Origin: Ilumatobacteraceae bacterium
GTDB taxonomy: Bacteria > Actinomycetota > Acidimicrobiia > Acidimicrobiales > Ilumatobacteraceae
Length of the DNA stretch: 32,465 nucleotides
Assembly: GCA_023262325.1 (NCBI GenBank)
Contig: JALRBS010000111.1
Span: 1-32,465, forward strand
Reading direction: 5' to 3'
Shown here: positions 1-8,263 of the stretch, one piece after another
Numbering within the stretch: the stretch's first letter is position 1
Layout: every line of letters starts with the position of its first letter
Translations under genes and position numbers: made by a program
The notes under the pieces: model-generated
The model's input: the letters and a program-made list of their open reading frames with translations, nothing else
Database searches by the model: none
Told to the model about the DNA's origin: nothing

Positions 1-174
1 GACGAGGTGACCGGCGCGATCGCGATGATCGCCGTGGCGAAGCAGAACCGCGCAGCGAGCGCCGACCATCGGATCGAACAGGTCGTCAGGACAGCTGGAA
101 ACGAGTCTCCGACAAAGCCCCTCGATCGCCTCGCGGCACCGATCGCGACGGTCGGGAAGATGTACGTACGCCAC
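1..174 (-). CDS. possible 5' part of a gene running off the left edge, product unknown
   Basis: The minus strand stays open from a GTG at 174 to the window edge (58 codons). Its codon-position composition (GC-rich first position, GC-poor second, moderate third) resembles that of the clear genes here, by my hand estimate on a short stretch. The translation begins near VAYVHLPDR and later reads DDLFDPMVGARCAVLL; I do not recognise the family. A second in-frame GTG lies at 183. The gene would diverge from the TPR gene at 234. The plus-strand frame opposite is also open but would overlap the TPR gene by over 150 bases, so I prefer this reading. It could also be non-coding. Confidence 0.3.
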   Translation of the reverse strand, partial: MAYVHLPDRRDRCREAIEGLCRRLVSSCPDDLFDPMVGARCAVLLRHGDHRDRAGHLV

Positions 175-233
175 GAGAACCACGTAACGAGGCTGAACGA
201 CGTTCGGCGGCGTTGCGCGCGCAAGGAAAGGGC

Positions 234-995
234 ATGGCTCGCCTCGGTCAGGAACCTGTGGCGCCACCAGAGCATGTGGACCGCTGGATCGACGAAGGGC
301 CAGTTCGTGAAGAGGCAGTCGCTGCGGTTCGTCGCTCGGAGCCACAACGACGTGGTTCGGGTGAGCTCGCTCCCGAGGTGGTCGAAAGCGTTGTGAAGTC
401 TGCTGGCTCGTCGCAACGCGCGGCACTGCTTCGTGAACGTCTGCTGAAGGGTTTTCTTGCCCTTGAGCGCGATCGATTTCTCGATGCACGACGCATCGGT
501 AACCAACTGGCGCGGGAGTTGAAAGACACGGCAGCGGTCTACGAACTCATTGGCCTTGCCAACTACAGGCTCGGAGCATGGCGACAGGCGGCGGTGGCGC
601 TCGAGCGTGCTCAATCACTGAACCCCGATCCTGACACGCTTCCCGTCTTGATGGACTGCTTGCGCGGGATGAAGCGATATGACGATGTCGCCGACGTATG
701 GCGAGAGCTACGGGCAGCCTCGCCCTCCCATGAGGTGATGATCGAAGGTCGCATCATCATGGCCGGCACACTTTCCGATCAAGGCGATTTTTCCGGCGCA
801 ATCAAAGAGTTGCAGGCGGCGCGCCAGCAGCCAAAGCGGGTTCGTGATTATCACCTTCGACAGTGGTACGTGCTCGCCGATCTGTTGGACCGTGCTGGCG
901 ACTGGATTGGGGCGCGAAGGTATTTCGAGCTGGTCGCTCGCCACGATGCTGAGTTCGTTGACGTGCGGCAACGGCTTCGGGCACTCGGCCGCTAA
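234..995 (+). CDS. TPR-like repeat protein
   Basis: A 253-residue protein, probably cytoplasmic since no signal peptide or membrane segment is visible. Residues 1-60 are charged and low in complexity. Residues 65-250 look all-helical with tetratricopeptide character: helix pairs with small residues at the packing positions, for example YELIGLANYRLGAWRQAAVAL near 103-123, followed by LNPDPD. Such proteins are usually scaffolds; no partner can be named. I chose the ATG at 234 because AAGGAAAG lies just upstream; an in-frame TTG at 213 is less likely. The next gene starts 34 bases downstream with its own promoter-like element, so transcription may be separate. The TPR assignment rests on pattern only. 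Confidence 0.75.
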   Translation: MARLGQEPVAPPEHVDRWIDEGPVREEAVAAVRRSEPQRRGSGELAPEVVESVVKSAGSSQRAALLRERLLKGFLALERDRFLDARRIGNQLARELKDTAAVYELIGLANYRLGAWRQAAVALERAQSLNPDPDTLPVLMDCLRGMKRYDDVADVWRELRAASPSHEVMIEGRIIMAGTLSDQGDFSGAIKELQAARQQPKRVRDYHLRQWYVLADLLDRAGDWIGARRYFELVARHDAEFVDVRQRLRALGR

Positions 996-1016
996 AGCAC
1001 TTCGCAACGCCTCAAC

Positions 1017-1022
1017 TACCAT
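1017..1022 (+). promoter_or_regulatory. candidate -10 element (TACCAT) for the NUDIX gene
   Basis: TACCAT lies 7 bases before the GTG at 1030 and no Shine-Dalgarno sequence is visible. This spacing would put the transcription start at or next to the start codon (leaderless). It supports the GTG start but is inferred from one hexamer. Confidence 0.4.
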
Positions 1023-1029
1023 TCTTCGG

Positions 1030-1479
1030 GTGGGACCTCATTTTCGGGCAGGCGTTGTCATCGTGGTCCAAAACACACGCGGTGAGGTGCTCGCGTTCGA
1101 ACGTACCGATTCGCCCGGTTCATGGCAGTTACCCCAAGGCGGAATCGATGACGGGGAGAGTTCGTTCGAAGCGGCGGCACGAGAGCTTCGCGAAGAAACT
1201 GGGCTCACCGAGCGTGAGGTTGAACTCACCGAGCAATCGGACGGCTGGACGGTCTACGAACTTCCTGCGGGCTTCCGTAAGCAGTCGGCGATTGGTCAGG
1301 CTCACCGCTGGTTTCGCGGAACCATTTGTGACGACGCAATTGTCCCATCCCCCGATGGAAGCGAGTTCAGCCGGTGGAAGTGGATGATGCCCAGCGAACT
1401 CGTCGACGACGTGATCGAATTTCGTCGTGATGGATATCGGCAGCAGTTGCTCGACGCCACGAGGTGGCGCGATGTCTGA
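1030..1479 (+). CDS. NUDIX hydrolase, RppH-like
   Basis: A 149-residue NUDIX pyrophosphohydrolase. The Nudix box spans about residues 37-59: G37, E43, then R51-E52-L53 and E55-E56 with G58, matching G-x5-E-x7-R-E-U-x-E-E-x-G-U, which binds the catalytic metals. PQGGID just before and within the box is typical of the RppH/Ap4A-hydrolase branch, so an RNA 5'-pyrophosphohydrolase or dinucleoside polyphosphate hydrolase is likely; the substrate cannot be fixed from sequence. The GTG start gives the usual family N-terminus (GPHFRAGVVIVV). An upstream ATG at 946 would overlap the TPR gene and lacks a ribosome site. The 3' end overlaps rarA by 8 bases, so the two are probably co-transcribed. Confidence 0.88.
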   Translation: MGPHFRAGVVIVVQNTRGEVLAFERTDSPGSWQLPQGGIDDGESSFEAAARELREETGLTEREVELTEQSDGWTVYELPAGFRKQSAIGQAHRWFRGTICDDAIVPSPDGSEFSRWKWMMPSELVDDVIEFRRDGYRQQLLDATRWRDV

Positions 1480-2722
1480 CCTGTTCTCCTCGGCAGCAGA
1501 GCAGCAACTCAAGAGTCAGGCGCCGCTCGCGGCACGCTTGCGTCCTCGAACGATCGATGAGGTCGTCGGCCAACGACACCTCGTGGGCGACGATGCGCCA
1601 TTGCGACGGCTGGTCGAGACGGATCGACTTACGTCAGCAATTTTCTGGGGTCCGCCCGGCACCGGCAAAACAAGCCTTGCGCTTGCGGTTGCGGGCTCGA
1701 CGGATCGTGCATTCGAGCAACTTTCAGCGGTTACCGCTGGCGTTGCCGACGTGCGCGGCGTCATTCAGAGAGCGCTGCAACGTCTCGGTGAGCGCGGTAT
1801 TGGCACCATTTTGTTTCTCGACGAGATTCACCGCTTCTCAAAGTCACAACAGGATGCACTGCTCCCGGCAGTTGAGAATGGAACCGTCACCCTCATCGGT
1901 GCGACAACCGAAAATCCGTTCTTTGAGGTCAACGCTCCACTTCGAAGCCGCTCAACACTCTTTCGACTCGAACCGCTCGGGCGCGACGACATTGCTGCAC
2001 TCGTTGAGCGCGGACTTTCGGCTGAGGGAAAGACCGCGGATGCCGATGCCGTGACCCTGCTCATTGATCGAGCGGGGGGCGACGGGCGACAGGTGCTCAC
2101 AGCGCTCGAAGTTGCGTGTGCACTTTCGCCACCGTCTCAGCGAGTCGAGGTGCGCCACGTCGAGTCCGCACTCGGAACGAGTGCGCTTCGATACGGCCGA
2201 GACGACCACTATGACGTGGTGAGTGCATTTATTAAGTCAATGCGAGCATCGCAATGTGATGCAGCGGTCTACTGGCTCGCCCGCATGTTGACAGCAGGCG
2301 AGGATGCTCGATTTATTGCTCGACGAATGGTCATCTTCGCAAGTGAGGACGTTGGTATGGCAGACCCCACAGCGTTGAACGTGGCGGTTGCGGCTGCGTC
2401 CGCTCTTGATCTGGTTGGGCTACCCGAGGCACAACTCAACCTCGCTCAAGCCGCCGTATACCTTGCGTCCGCACCCAAAGGACATGCGGTTGCCGCAGCG
2501 ATCTGGGGTGCGATGAGCGATGTGCGCGACGGAGCAGTCGGCGAGGTTCCGCCCCATTTACGCGATGCGCACTATTCCTCGGCGTCGTCTGTCGGTCATG
2601 GTGTCGGATACGTGTCGCCGCATGATGACGAAGTGGGCTCATCGAAACTTTCGTTCCTTCCGGAGGAGTTGCAGGCTCGACGGTGGTACCTTCCGAAAGC
2701 ACACGAGACGCGAAAGGAGTGA
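1472..2722 (+). CDS. rarA: replication-associated recombination protein A (RarA/MgsA), AAA+ ATPase
   Basis: A 416-residue AAA+ protein of the RarA/MgsA/WRNIP1 family, which acts at stalled replication forks and is related to clamp-loader subunits. Walker A GPPGTGKT is at residues 60-67 and Walker B ends in DEIH at 117-120; GATTENP (sensor-1 region) and SRS follow. The C-terminal half carries the family-specific region that mediates tetramerisation (ARRMVIFASEDVGMADP, then a conserved C-terminal lobe). Length is normal for the family. The ATG at 1472 has GAGG at 1461-1464 and overlaps the NUDIX stop. In many actinobacteria rarA precedes alaS; here two small proteins follow instead. Confidence 0.95.
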   Translation: MSDLFSSAAEQQLKSQAPLAARLRPRTIDEVVGQRHLVGDDAPLRRLVETDRLTSAIFWGPPGTGKTSLALAVAGSTDRAFEQLSAVTAGVADVRGVIQRALQRLGERGIGTILFLDEIHRFSKSQQDALLPAVENGTVTLIGATTENPFFEVNAPLRSRSTLFRLEPLGRDDIAALVERGLSAEGKTADADAVTLLIDRAGGDGRQVLTALEVACALSPPSQRVEVRHVESALGTSALRYGRDDHYDVVSAFIKSMRASQCDAAVYWLARMLTAGEDARFIARRMVIFASEDVGMADPTALNVAVAAASALDLVGLPEAQLNLAQAAVYLASAPKGHAVAAAIWGAMSDVRDGAVGEVPPHLRDAHYSSASSVGHGVGYVSPHDDEVGSSKLSFLPEELQARRWYLPKAHETRKE

Positions 2723-2723
2723 C

Positions 2724-3140
2724 ATGGCTACCTCAGACATCATCTTGATTGCTGCCGTCGTCCTCTGCGCGGTCGGGTTTGCGGCCTTGTGCATCGTGCT
2801 CCTTCGGGTGTTCGACGCGCTCCGGGCGCTCAGACGTGAGGTCGCCGACATGCGAGCCTTGGCGCTCCCGCTTATCGAAGAGTTGAGATCAAGTACCGAA
2901 GATGCCCGATCTGCGATGGATGGCGCTCGAGCAGATCTCGCACGATTCGACAGGGTGCTCGGATCAGCGGAAGCGATATCTGAAGCCGTTGAAACATCGG
3001 GTCGAGCCGCACGACGTTTATTCGCAGCGCCGGTGATCAAAGCAGTCGGAACCGTTACCGGAGTGAAGCGGGCAGTTGGCCGGTTGAAATCACCAGGGTC
3101 AAAAGTTGAGGTTGTCTCAGAAGTGAAGAGGAGAGCATGA
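2724..3140 (+). CDS. small membrane-anchored coiled-coil protein, DUF948-like
   Basis: A 138-residue protein with one N-terminal membrane segment (about residues 4-28) followed by a long amphipathic helical region (about 30-100) and a basic tail. This architecture, and the position directly after rarA, resemble the DUF948 proteins found near rarA/alaS in actinobacteria; the family name is from pattern, not a search. The start has AAAGGAG six bases upstream inside the rarA stop region, one base after the rarA stop, so it belongs to the same operon. Its stop overlaps the next start (ATGA). It may be an inner-membrane scaffold of unknown role. Confidence 0.8.
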   Translation: MATSDIILIAAVVLCAVGFAALCIVLLRVFDALRALRREVADMRALALPLIEELRSSTEDARSAMDGARADLARFDRVLGSAEAISEAVETSGRAARRLFAAPVIKAVGTVTGVKRAVGRLKSPGSKVEVVSEVKRRA

Positions 3141-3493
3141 TGCGACGTCTTGGATGGTTCGTCGCCGGCGCGGCAGCGGGGGCGGGAGCGATGCGCATGG
3201 CGCGTCGCCGAGTGAGGTCAGCAGTTCGACAACTCTCTCCACGAAATGTTGCTGGTCGCGTCGAACAGCGTGTTCGATCGAAGGTTGATGAGGTTGGTGA
3301 TGCCATTCGCGAGGGACGCGCGGCGAAGGCGAACCGTGAGCGACAGCTTCGGGCAGTGGTCGATAACCGCGTCGATCCGATGACGGACCACGTGGGTCCG
3401 GGCGACACCGTGCTTGTTGATGGCGAACCGATTGATGCAGGTCGAGTCATCGTGCTTCGTGATCGCGAGCGCGAACGCGCACATGGCAGGTAG
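3137..3493 (+). CDS. small basic protein with N-terminal hydrophobic segment, unknown function
   Basis: A 118-residue protein. A Gly/Ala-rich hydrophobic stretch (residues 5-19, FVAGAAAGAGAM) is followed by an Arg-rich helical region and a C-terminal part reading PGDTVLVDGEPI, possibly a small beta segment. The N-terminus resembles YtxH-type small membrane-associated proteins, but I do not assign a family. Its start overlaps the preceding stop by 4 bases and its end overlaps the next gene by 11, so it is translationally embedded in the rarA operon. Confidence 0.7.
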   Translation: MMRRLGWFVAGAAAGAGAMRMARRRVRSAVRQLSPRNVAGRVEQRVRSKVDEVGDAIREGRAAKANRERQLRAVVDNRVDPMTDHVGPGDTVLVDGEPIDAGRVIVLRDRERERAHGR

Positions 3494-4412
3494 CCACCCA
3501 ACCGGTGCTTTCGTTTCTCGTCCGGTCACCGATCGCGTTGCTGCAGAGCGACTTGCGCGGCTCATCTGCAGTGACAATGGTTTGACTGAACCAGAACTCA
3601 TACGGCTATCGATGACGGCGACATTTCGAAGTGGTTCGACCGTGTTGCGTGTTGGGCACTTTGACGGAGATCTCGATGGTGCAGTTCAACTCGCTGAACT
3701 CCTTCGCGCCAAAGGTATTTCGGCACCGCGGCCTCTCGGGGTGCATCAGCTTGACGAGTCATCTGGTTTGGCAGCGGTGCTCTACGAGTTCATCGAAGGA
3801 AACGCGCTCCCCGTTGATTGGCGTGCGGTTGGTGTACTCGCCCAGCGCCTGCACACTGAGGTCTCCGCCGACATGATTCCACGGGGTGTGCCGCTCGTGC
3901 AGCCTACGTCTCTGCCGTGGTGGCAGTTCGACGAGATGCTCAATGACATCGAAGAGCGAGAACTGGTTGAGCAATCAGATGTCACGATGTTGCGCGATGT
4001 TGTCCAAGCCGCAGGGGAGTGGCGAGCAATCTTTGACGATGCACCGCTCGTCGTGACACATGGCGACCTTCATCCAGGCAACATTCTGATGACCCCGGAT
4101 GGTCCAGTGCTCGTTGATTGGGATCTGCTTGCGCACGCACCGACGTCTTGGGATCATGTGCCACTCGCGGCGTGGTCAGGCGGGCCATGGTTAGGGGCTG
4201 GGCACGAGTACGAGCAGTTCGTCGAAGGGTATGGGTCGGTGAGTGCTGATGTAGAGAGAGATATATGGCAACTTGCGACGTTGAGAAATGTTGCGGCGAC
4301 GCTCATGCGCATACGCGCTGGTGAGTCAAGCGCTGCTGCTGCAGTGGAGGCACAGCGGCGACTCGAGTACTGGAAACAGGTTGAGTTCTATTCGCTGTGG
4401 CGCGCCGTGTGA
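3483..4412 (+). CDS. aminoglycoside phosphotransferase (APH)-family kinase-like protein
   Basis: A 309-residue protein with the APH/choline-kinase fold. The catalytic loop HGDLHPGN (residues 193-200) supplies the catalytic Asp and metal-binding Asn, and VDWD (211-214) supplies the second metal-binding Asp. YEFIEG near 101-106 marks the hinge after the N-terminal lobe. The substrate is unknown: members of this superfamily phosphorylate antibiotics, choline, homoserine, fructosamines and other small molecules, and nothing here shows resistance. The ATG at 3483 overlaps the previous gene by 11 bases; an upstream in-frame start at 3414 would overlap far more. It is the last long gene of the rarA run. 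Confidence 0.85.
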   Translation: MAGSHPTGAFVSRPVTDRVAAERLARLICSDNGLTEPELIRLSMTATFRSGSTVLRVGHFDGDLDGAVQLAELLRAKGISAPRPLGVHQLDESSGLAAVLYEFIEGNALPVDWRAVGVLAQRLHTEVSADMIPRGVPLVQPTSLPWWQFDEMLNDIEERELVEQSDVTMLRDVVQAAGEWRAIFDDAPLVVTHGDLHPGNILMTPDGPVLVDWDLLAHAPTSWDHVPLAAWSGGPWLGAGHEYEQFVEGYGSVSADVERDIWQLATLRNVAATLMRIRAGESSAAAAVEAQRRLEYWKQVEFYSLWRAV

Positions 4413-4454
4413 CCCGACAGGTCTATGACCAGCGTGACGAGTTCCGTCGGGTTC

Positions 4455-4460
4455 TACGAT
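4455..4460 (+). promoter_or_regulatory. candidate -10 element (TACGAT) for the 80-residue protein
   Basis: TACGAT followed by exactly 6 bases and then ATG at 4467, with no ribosome-binding site. This is the leaderless spacing seen repeatedly in the window and is the reason for choosing 4467 over the in-frame ATG at 4425. Confidence 0.4.
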
Positions 4461-4466
4461 GTGGCG

Positions 4467-4709
4467 ATGGACGCGCCATCTCCACTGTCGTCTTCTGATC
4501 GCGAGCGTCTTGAGGACGTCGCAAACTCACTTCGAGAACTCGGCGAGATATGCGATGATCTCGCGCTTGACTTGTTGAGAACCGCCGCCGAACGCGGTGG
4601 CGAACGACCACTCGAGGAGAAGCGCCTCAGTCAGGCGCGGCGGTCAATTGAGAAGGCGATGCACATTCTCGATGGGCTCGCTGATGAATCTTCAGCGGTT
4701 GACGAGTAG
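4467..4709 (+). CDS. small all-helical hypothetical protein
   Basis: An 80-residue, acidic and charged protein predicted to be almost entirely helical: ERLEDVANSLRELGEICDDL is a likely amphipathic helix, followed by a second helical pair after a short Gly-rich turn. No membrane segment or recognisable motif. The start at 4467 follows a -10-like hexamer by 6 bases; an in-frame ATG at 4425, 13 bases after the kinase stop, is the alternative and would add 14 residues. It ends 4 bases from the convergent tal stop. Function unknown. Confidence 0.65.
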   Translation: MDAPSPLSSSDRERLEDVANSLRELGEICDDLALDLLRTAAERGGERPLEEKRLSQARRSIEKAMHILDGLADESSAVDE

Positions 4710-4723
4710 GGCATCAGCCCCTC
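4704..4723. terminator. weak hairpin at the tal convergent junction
   Basis: GGGC-atca-GCCC (4709-4720) forms a perfect 4-base-pair stem with a 4-base loop, extendable by GAG/CTC across a two-base bulge. It sits exactly where the plus-strand gene and tal converge. No T-run follows on either strand, so an intrinsic terminator role is only a suggestion. Confidence 0.25.
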
Positions 4724-5808
4724 AACGTTGCCGCTTTTGATTCGAGCGCCGCGATGACCTCATCGAAACTCGCTGCAAATGACCGAACGCCCTCATCCTC
4801 GAGCTGTTCGGCGACTGCGGACATGTCAATTCCGGCCTCCGCAAGTGCATTCCAGACCTCGCGGTCTCGACTGGAGTGGGCGTCAACCGTCCGATCGATC
4901 GATCCGTGGTCGAGATACGAATCGAGCGTCCCTTCCGGCACGGTATTCACCGTGTCGGGGCCGATGAGACCATCGAGATAAACGACGTCTGAATACGAGG
5001 GGTTTTTCGTGCCCGTCGACGCCCACAGTGGTCGTTGCACGAGCGCCCCTCGTGCGGCGAGCGCCTTCCATCGGTCCCCGGTGAACGTGTTCATGAAATT
5101 CGCATACGCAAGCCTTCCCTGCGCGAGTGCTGCGTGACCCCGTAGCTGTGGCACTTCGGTAAGGAGAGGGTCAACGAGCGAATCGACCCGACTGATAAAG
5201 AAACTCGCAACGCTTGCAATGTGGGAGAGATCGCCTGGATGCTGTGCGGCGTAGTCCTCGAGGCCAGCGATATACGCCTCCATGACGTCGAGGTGACGTT
5301 CGAGGCTGAAGATGAGTGTGACGTTGACGCTGCACCCAGCGGCGATCATCGCCCGTATGGCCGGCAGCCCCTCGAGTGTCGCCGGAATTTTGATCATCAC
5401 GTTTTGTCTGTCGACGCGCGCATGGAGTTCTTTCGCGGCTGAAAGTGTTCCGTTGGTATCCCGCGCGAGTTCTGGCGCGACTTCGACGGAGACGAAGCCG
5501 TCAACACCGCGTGACGTCATAAAGAGCGGATGGAACTCGTCGCAGGCCGCGCGAATGTCGTCGATTACCATTTCCCAGTAGGCATCGGTGGCTGTAGTCC
5601 CAGATGAGATGAGAGTTGCGAACTGTTCGTCGTAATCATCTGAGCCTTGAATCGCCTTCGCAAAAATCGTCGGGTTCGAGGTAAGGCCGCGAACGCCCTG
5701 CGCTATTCGAGACCGCAGCGCCCCGTTTCGTAGGTGTGCTCGACTGAGGTTGTCGAGCCAGATGCTCTGTCCTTGGCTCGAGTAGAGATCGGTCAGACTT
5801 GCCATCAT
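4714..5808 (-). CDS. tal: transaldolase
   Basis: A 364-residue transaldolase (EC 2.2.1.2) transferring dihydroxyacetone from sedoheptulose 7-phosphate to glyceraldehyde 3-phosphate in the cytosolic pentose phosphate pathway. Signature sequences are GLTSNPTIFAKAI (residues about 41-53), VMIKIPAT containing the Schiff-base lysine (about 137-144), NVTLIFS and the phosphate-binding region ASTGTKNPSYSD. Length matches the long actinobacterial Tal form. The start ATG overlaps the tkt stop by 4 bases, with AGGAGGG immediately upstream; a second ATG one codon on is equally placed. It is translationally coupled to tkt, as in many actinobacteria, but zwf/opcA do not follow here. Confidence 0.96.
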   Translation of the reverse strand: MMASLTDLYSSQGQSIWLDNLSRAHLRNGALRSRIAQGVRGLTSNPTIFAKAIQGSDDYDEQFATLISSGTTATDAYWEMVIDDIRAACDEFHPLFMTSRGVDGFVSVEVAPELARDTNGTLSAAKELHARVDRQNVMIKIPATLEGLPAIRAMIAAGCSVNVTLIFSLERHLDVMEAYIAGLEDYAAQHPGDLSHIASVASFFISRVDSLVDPLLTEVPQLRGHAALAQGRLAYANFMNTFTGDRWKALAARGALVQRPLWASTGTKNPSYSDVVYLDGLIGPDTVNTVPEGTLDSYLDHGSIDRTVDAHSSRDREVWNALAEAGIDMSAVAEQLEDEGVRSFAASFDEVIAALESKAATLRG

Positions 5809-7775
5809 CCCTCCTTTGAGACGAGGGACTGGACGGCATCGACAACCGCCGAAACGTTGATGCCGAGTTTGTCGAGAGCGACGGCTCCAGGAGCGCTTGA
5901 GCCGAATCGATCGATACCGATTTGAACATCTGACCAGGTAGACCAGCCAAACGTGCTGCCGGCCTCAACCGACACGGTCGGTATACCCGGCTGCAGTACT
6001 GAGTCTCGGTACGACTTTGGCTGCTCGGCGAAACGATCCCAACTCGGCATGGTCACCACACGAGCATCGACACCGCTATCCGCGAGTGCGAGGGCCGCGT
6101 CAAGACAAACCGACACCTCGGACCCCGTGCCGATCAGTACGACATCTGGTGCACCATGTGTATCGCGGAGTATCGCCGCCCCACGAGCGACAGCGGTTCC
6201 GTCGGTGACCACAGGGATGTCCTGACGGCTCAGAATGAGCGCCGTCGGCCCCATGTGGCGCACCGCATCAGCCCACGCGGCAGCGGTCTCGTTTGCGTCC
6301 GCGGGACGCACGACATGCAAGCGAGGAATGGCGCGCAGGCTTGCGAGCTGCTCCACCGGCTGATGTGTCGGGCCATCCTCACCAACGGCGACCGAGTCAT
6401 GGGTGAAGACAAAGACGCATCGCGCATCCGACAACGCTGCGAGTCGAATCGGTGGTCGCATGTAGTCGGCGAACACGAAGAACGTGCCGCCAACGGGAAG
6501 CACGCCTCCATGCAGGGCCATGCCGACCATCGCAGAGCCCATGGCGTGTTCACGAATTCCATAGAACACCTGACGACCTGACGGATTCGATCGGCTCTGC
6601 GGCTCGAGACTCGCAACCTTCGTTCCCGTATTGCCGGTGAGGTCGGCCGAGCCAGAAACGAGACCTGGGAGTTCTCCAGCGGTTGCATCAAGCGCTGACT
6701 GAATCGCCTTGCGCGTCGCAACCTTGGTGCCAGCCTCCCACGATGGCAGCATGCCGTCGAAGGTCACCGACGACGTATACCAGCAGGCTTGCCACGCAGC
6801 GCTCGTCCGTGTGTCGGCGGAACGAGCGGACCAGTCCGCCACTAAATGGCCGCCTCGAGCCTGCGTCGCTGACCGGTAGTTCGCGACGAGATCTTTTGGA
6901 AGATAAAACGGTTCGTCTGGAATTCCCATGACCGCTTTTGTACGAGACACATCTTCTGCGTTGAAGGCGAGGCCGTGAGCTGCGTGTGAGTCGGTGTGGT
7001 CGGGCGAGGGAAATCCAATGTGGGTCCGCAGGACAAGCAATGTTGGTCGCCCAGTAGGAACTTTCGCTGCGACAAGCGCGTCTTCGAGGGCATCGAGGTC
7101 CTCGCCGATCTCACCGAGTAGAACGACATTCCATCCGTACGAGGCAAATCGTTGTGCAACATCATCCGACGTCGATAGGTCGGTCGAGCCGTCGATGGTG
7201 ATGCGATTGTCATCAAACACGCAGACGAGGTGATCGAGTCCGAGATGACCGGCAAGCGACGCTGCTTCGTGGCTCACGCCTTCCATGAGGCACCCATCTC
7301 CAGCGATCACCCAGGTGTGGTGGCCGATCGTGTCTGACCCGAATGTCGTTCGGAGTACCCGTTCAGCGATCGCCATGCCAACCGCGTTCGCAAATCCCTG
7401 TCCGAGCGGACCGGTTGTGACCTCAACCCCGGGTGTGTGACCAACTTCAGGGTGGCCCGGAGTGGCAGAACCCCATTGACGAAATTGCCGAAGGTCATCT
7501 GCTTCCAAGGCTGTTCCAGACAAATGCAACATCGCGTATTGCAGGATCGATGCGTGGCCGGCCGAAAGGATGAACCGATCGCGGTCAACCCACTCGGGGT
7601 CTTTTGGGTCGTATCGAAGGACCCGGCTGTACAGAACGTGAGCAAGAGGCGCGAGCGCCATCGCAGTGCCCTGATGTCCGCTATTTGCTGCGAGTGGACC
7701 ATCCATCGCGAGTCCGCGGATGACAGCGACCGCGAGTTTGTCGTCTTCAGGTGACAGCAGGCGAGATTCGGGCAC
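5805..7775 (-). CDS. tkt: transketolase
   Basis: A 656-residue thiamine-diphosphate enzyme (EC 2.2.1.1) moving two-carbon units between sugar phosphates. Seen: NSGH at residues 31-34, the ThDP motif beginning GDGCLMEG and ending in DDN, a pyrimidine-binding domain with GIREHAMG, the F-x-F region VFTHDSVAVGEDGPTH, and a C-terminal domain. The residue after NSGH is Gln where the family usually has Pro (NSGHPG). The GTG start at 7775 follows TACAGT by 6 bases with no ribosome site, suggesting a leaderless message. It overlaps tal by 4 bases, and the two together supply the non-oxidative pentose phosphate branch. Confidence 0.97.
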   Translation of the reverse strand: MPESRLLSPEDDKLAVAVIRGLAMDGPLAANSGHQGTAMALAPLAHVLYSRVLRYDPKDPEWVDRDRFILSAGHASILQYAMLHLSGTALEADDLRQFRQWGSATPGHPEVGHTPGVEVTTGPLGQGFANAVGMAIAERVLRTTFGSDTIGHHTWVIAGDGCLMEGVSHEAASLAGHLGLDHLVCVFDDNRITIDGSTDLSTSDDVAQRFASYGWNVVLLGEIGEDLDALEDALVAAKVPTGRPTLLVLRTHIGFPSPDHTDSHAAHGLAFNAEDVSRTKAVMGIPDEPFYLPKDLVANYRSATQARGGHLVADWSARSADTRTSAAWQACWYTSSVTFDGMLPSWEAGTKVATRKAIQSALDATAGELPGLVSGSADLTGNTGTKVASLEPQSRSNPSGRQVFYGIREHAMGSAMVGMALHGGVLPVGGTFFVFADYMRPPIRLAALSDARCVFVFTHDSVAVGEDGPTHQPVEQLASLRAIPRLHVVRPADANETAAAWADAVRHMGPTALILSRQDIPVVTDGTAVARGAAILRDTHGAPDVVLIGTGSEVSVCLDAALALADSGVDARVVTMPSWDRFAEQPKSYRDSVLQPGIPTVSVEAGSTFGWSTWSDVQIGIDRFGSSAPGAVALDKLGINVSAVVDAVQSLVSKEG

Positions 7776-7781
7776 GCTCTG

Positions 7782-7787
7782 ACTGTA
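7782..7787 (-). promoter_or_regulatory. candidate -10 element (TACAGT) for tkt-tal
   Basis: On the minus strand TACAGT is followed by 6 bases and the GTG start of tkt. No Shine-Dalgarno sequence intervenes, so the mRNA may begin at the start codon. Confidence 0.45.
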
Positions 7788-7816
7788 CCCACTTGGGCTC
7801 AGTCGGCTGAAGATCG

Positions 7817-8230
7817 CTAGCCGTTCGCCGGAGGCAGCAGCGTGATCGGTACAACCATGACGGGACCGCGGTCGACACGGCAGTGGGCGTACAAGGTGGT
7901 GTAGTCGTCAAACGGCAACTCAGCACGAACGAGTCGGTAGGTGAACTTGCCTGGTTCGACGCTAAAAGGACTGACGTTTCGGGCAACGGGTTCTGGGGCA
8001 CCATCGAGCGAGTCACGGATGTGGTCGTAAAACGCGACTTCGAACACACCCTGCCCAAGCCCATCGGGAGGACAATGAATCAACGCCACGAGATGCGGGG
8101 TGATCGTCGTCGGCACAGGCTCGGGGGAGGGCATGGAAAACATCGCGCCAGTGATGTCAAGCCGAGTTGATGGGCCCGCAACTGACCGCATTTCGAAGTT
8201 CTCAACAAACAGTGAGGCGATGATCTGCAT
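7817..8230 (-). CDS. DUF6941-like protein, unknown function
   Basis: A 137-residue protein, probably a small beta-sandwich by its alternation of hydrophobic strands (MQIIASLFVENFEM, TPHLVALIHCPP, FTYRLVRAELPF). The N-terminal pattern and size resemble the DUF6941 family of uncharacterised bacterial proteins; this is recollection of the pattern, not a search. There is no signal peptide or membrane segment. The start at 8230 is preceded by TACCCT with a 6-base gap, again leaderless-like. It lies between sodX and tkt on the same strand, 41 bases upstream of tkt, but the separate -10 elements argue against a simple operon. Confidence 0.7.
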   Translation of the reverse strand: MQIIASLFVENFEMRSVAGPSTRLDITGAMFSMPSPEPVPTTITPHLVALIHCPPDGLGQGVFEVAFYDHIRDSLDGAPEPVARNVSPFSVEPGKFTYRLVRAELPFDDYTTLYAHCRVDRGPVMVVPITLLPPANG

Positions 8231-8236
8231 CCCGAG

Positions 8237-8242
8237 AGGGTA
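8237..8242 (-). promoter_or_regulatory. candidate -10 element (TACCCT) for the DUF6941-like gene
   Basis: Minus-strand TACCCT, then 6 bases (ctcggg), then ATG at 8230. It lies in the 33-base gap after sodX and no ribosome-binding site is visible. Confidence 0.4.
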
Positions 8243-8263
8243 CCGACGCCGTCTCGTTGCGTG

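Noticed and set aside
7-396. Plus-strand open frame of about 129 codons at the left edge.
   Set aside because: It overlaps the TPR gene by more than 150 bases in another frame; the codon-position pattern favours a minus-strand gene in 1-174.
3483-4412. Antibiotic-resistance aminoglycoside kinase.
   Set aside because: Only the general kinase fold is shown (HGDLHPGN, DWD); the family covers many substrates and the context is housekeeping.
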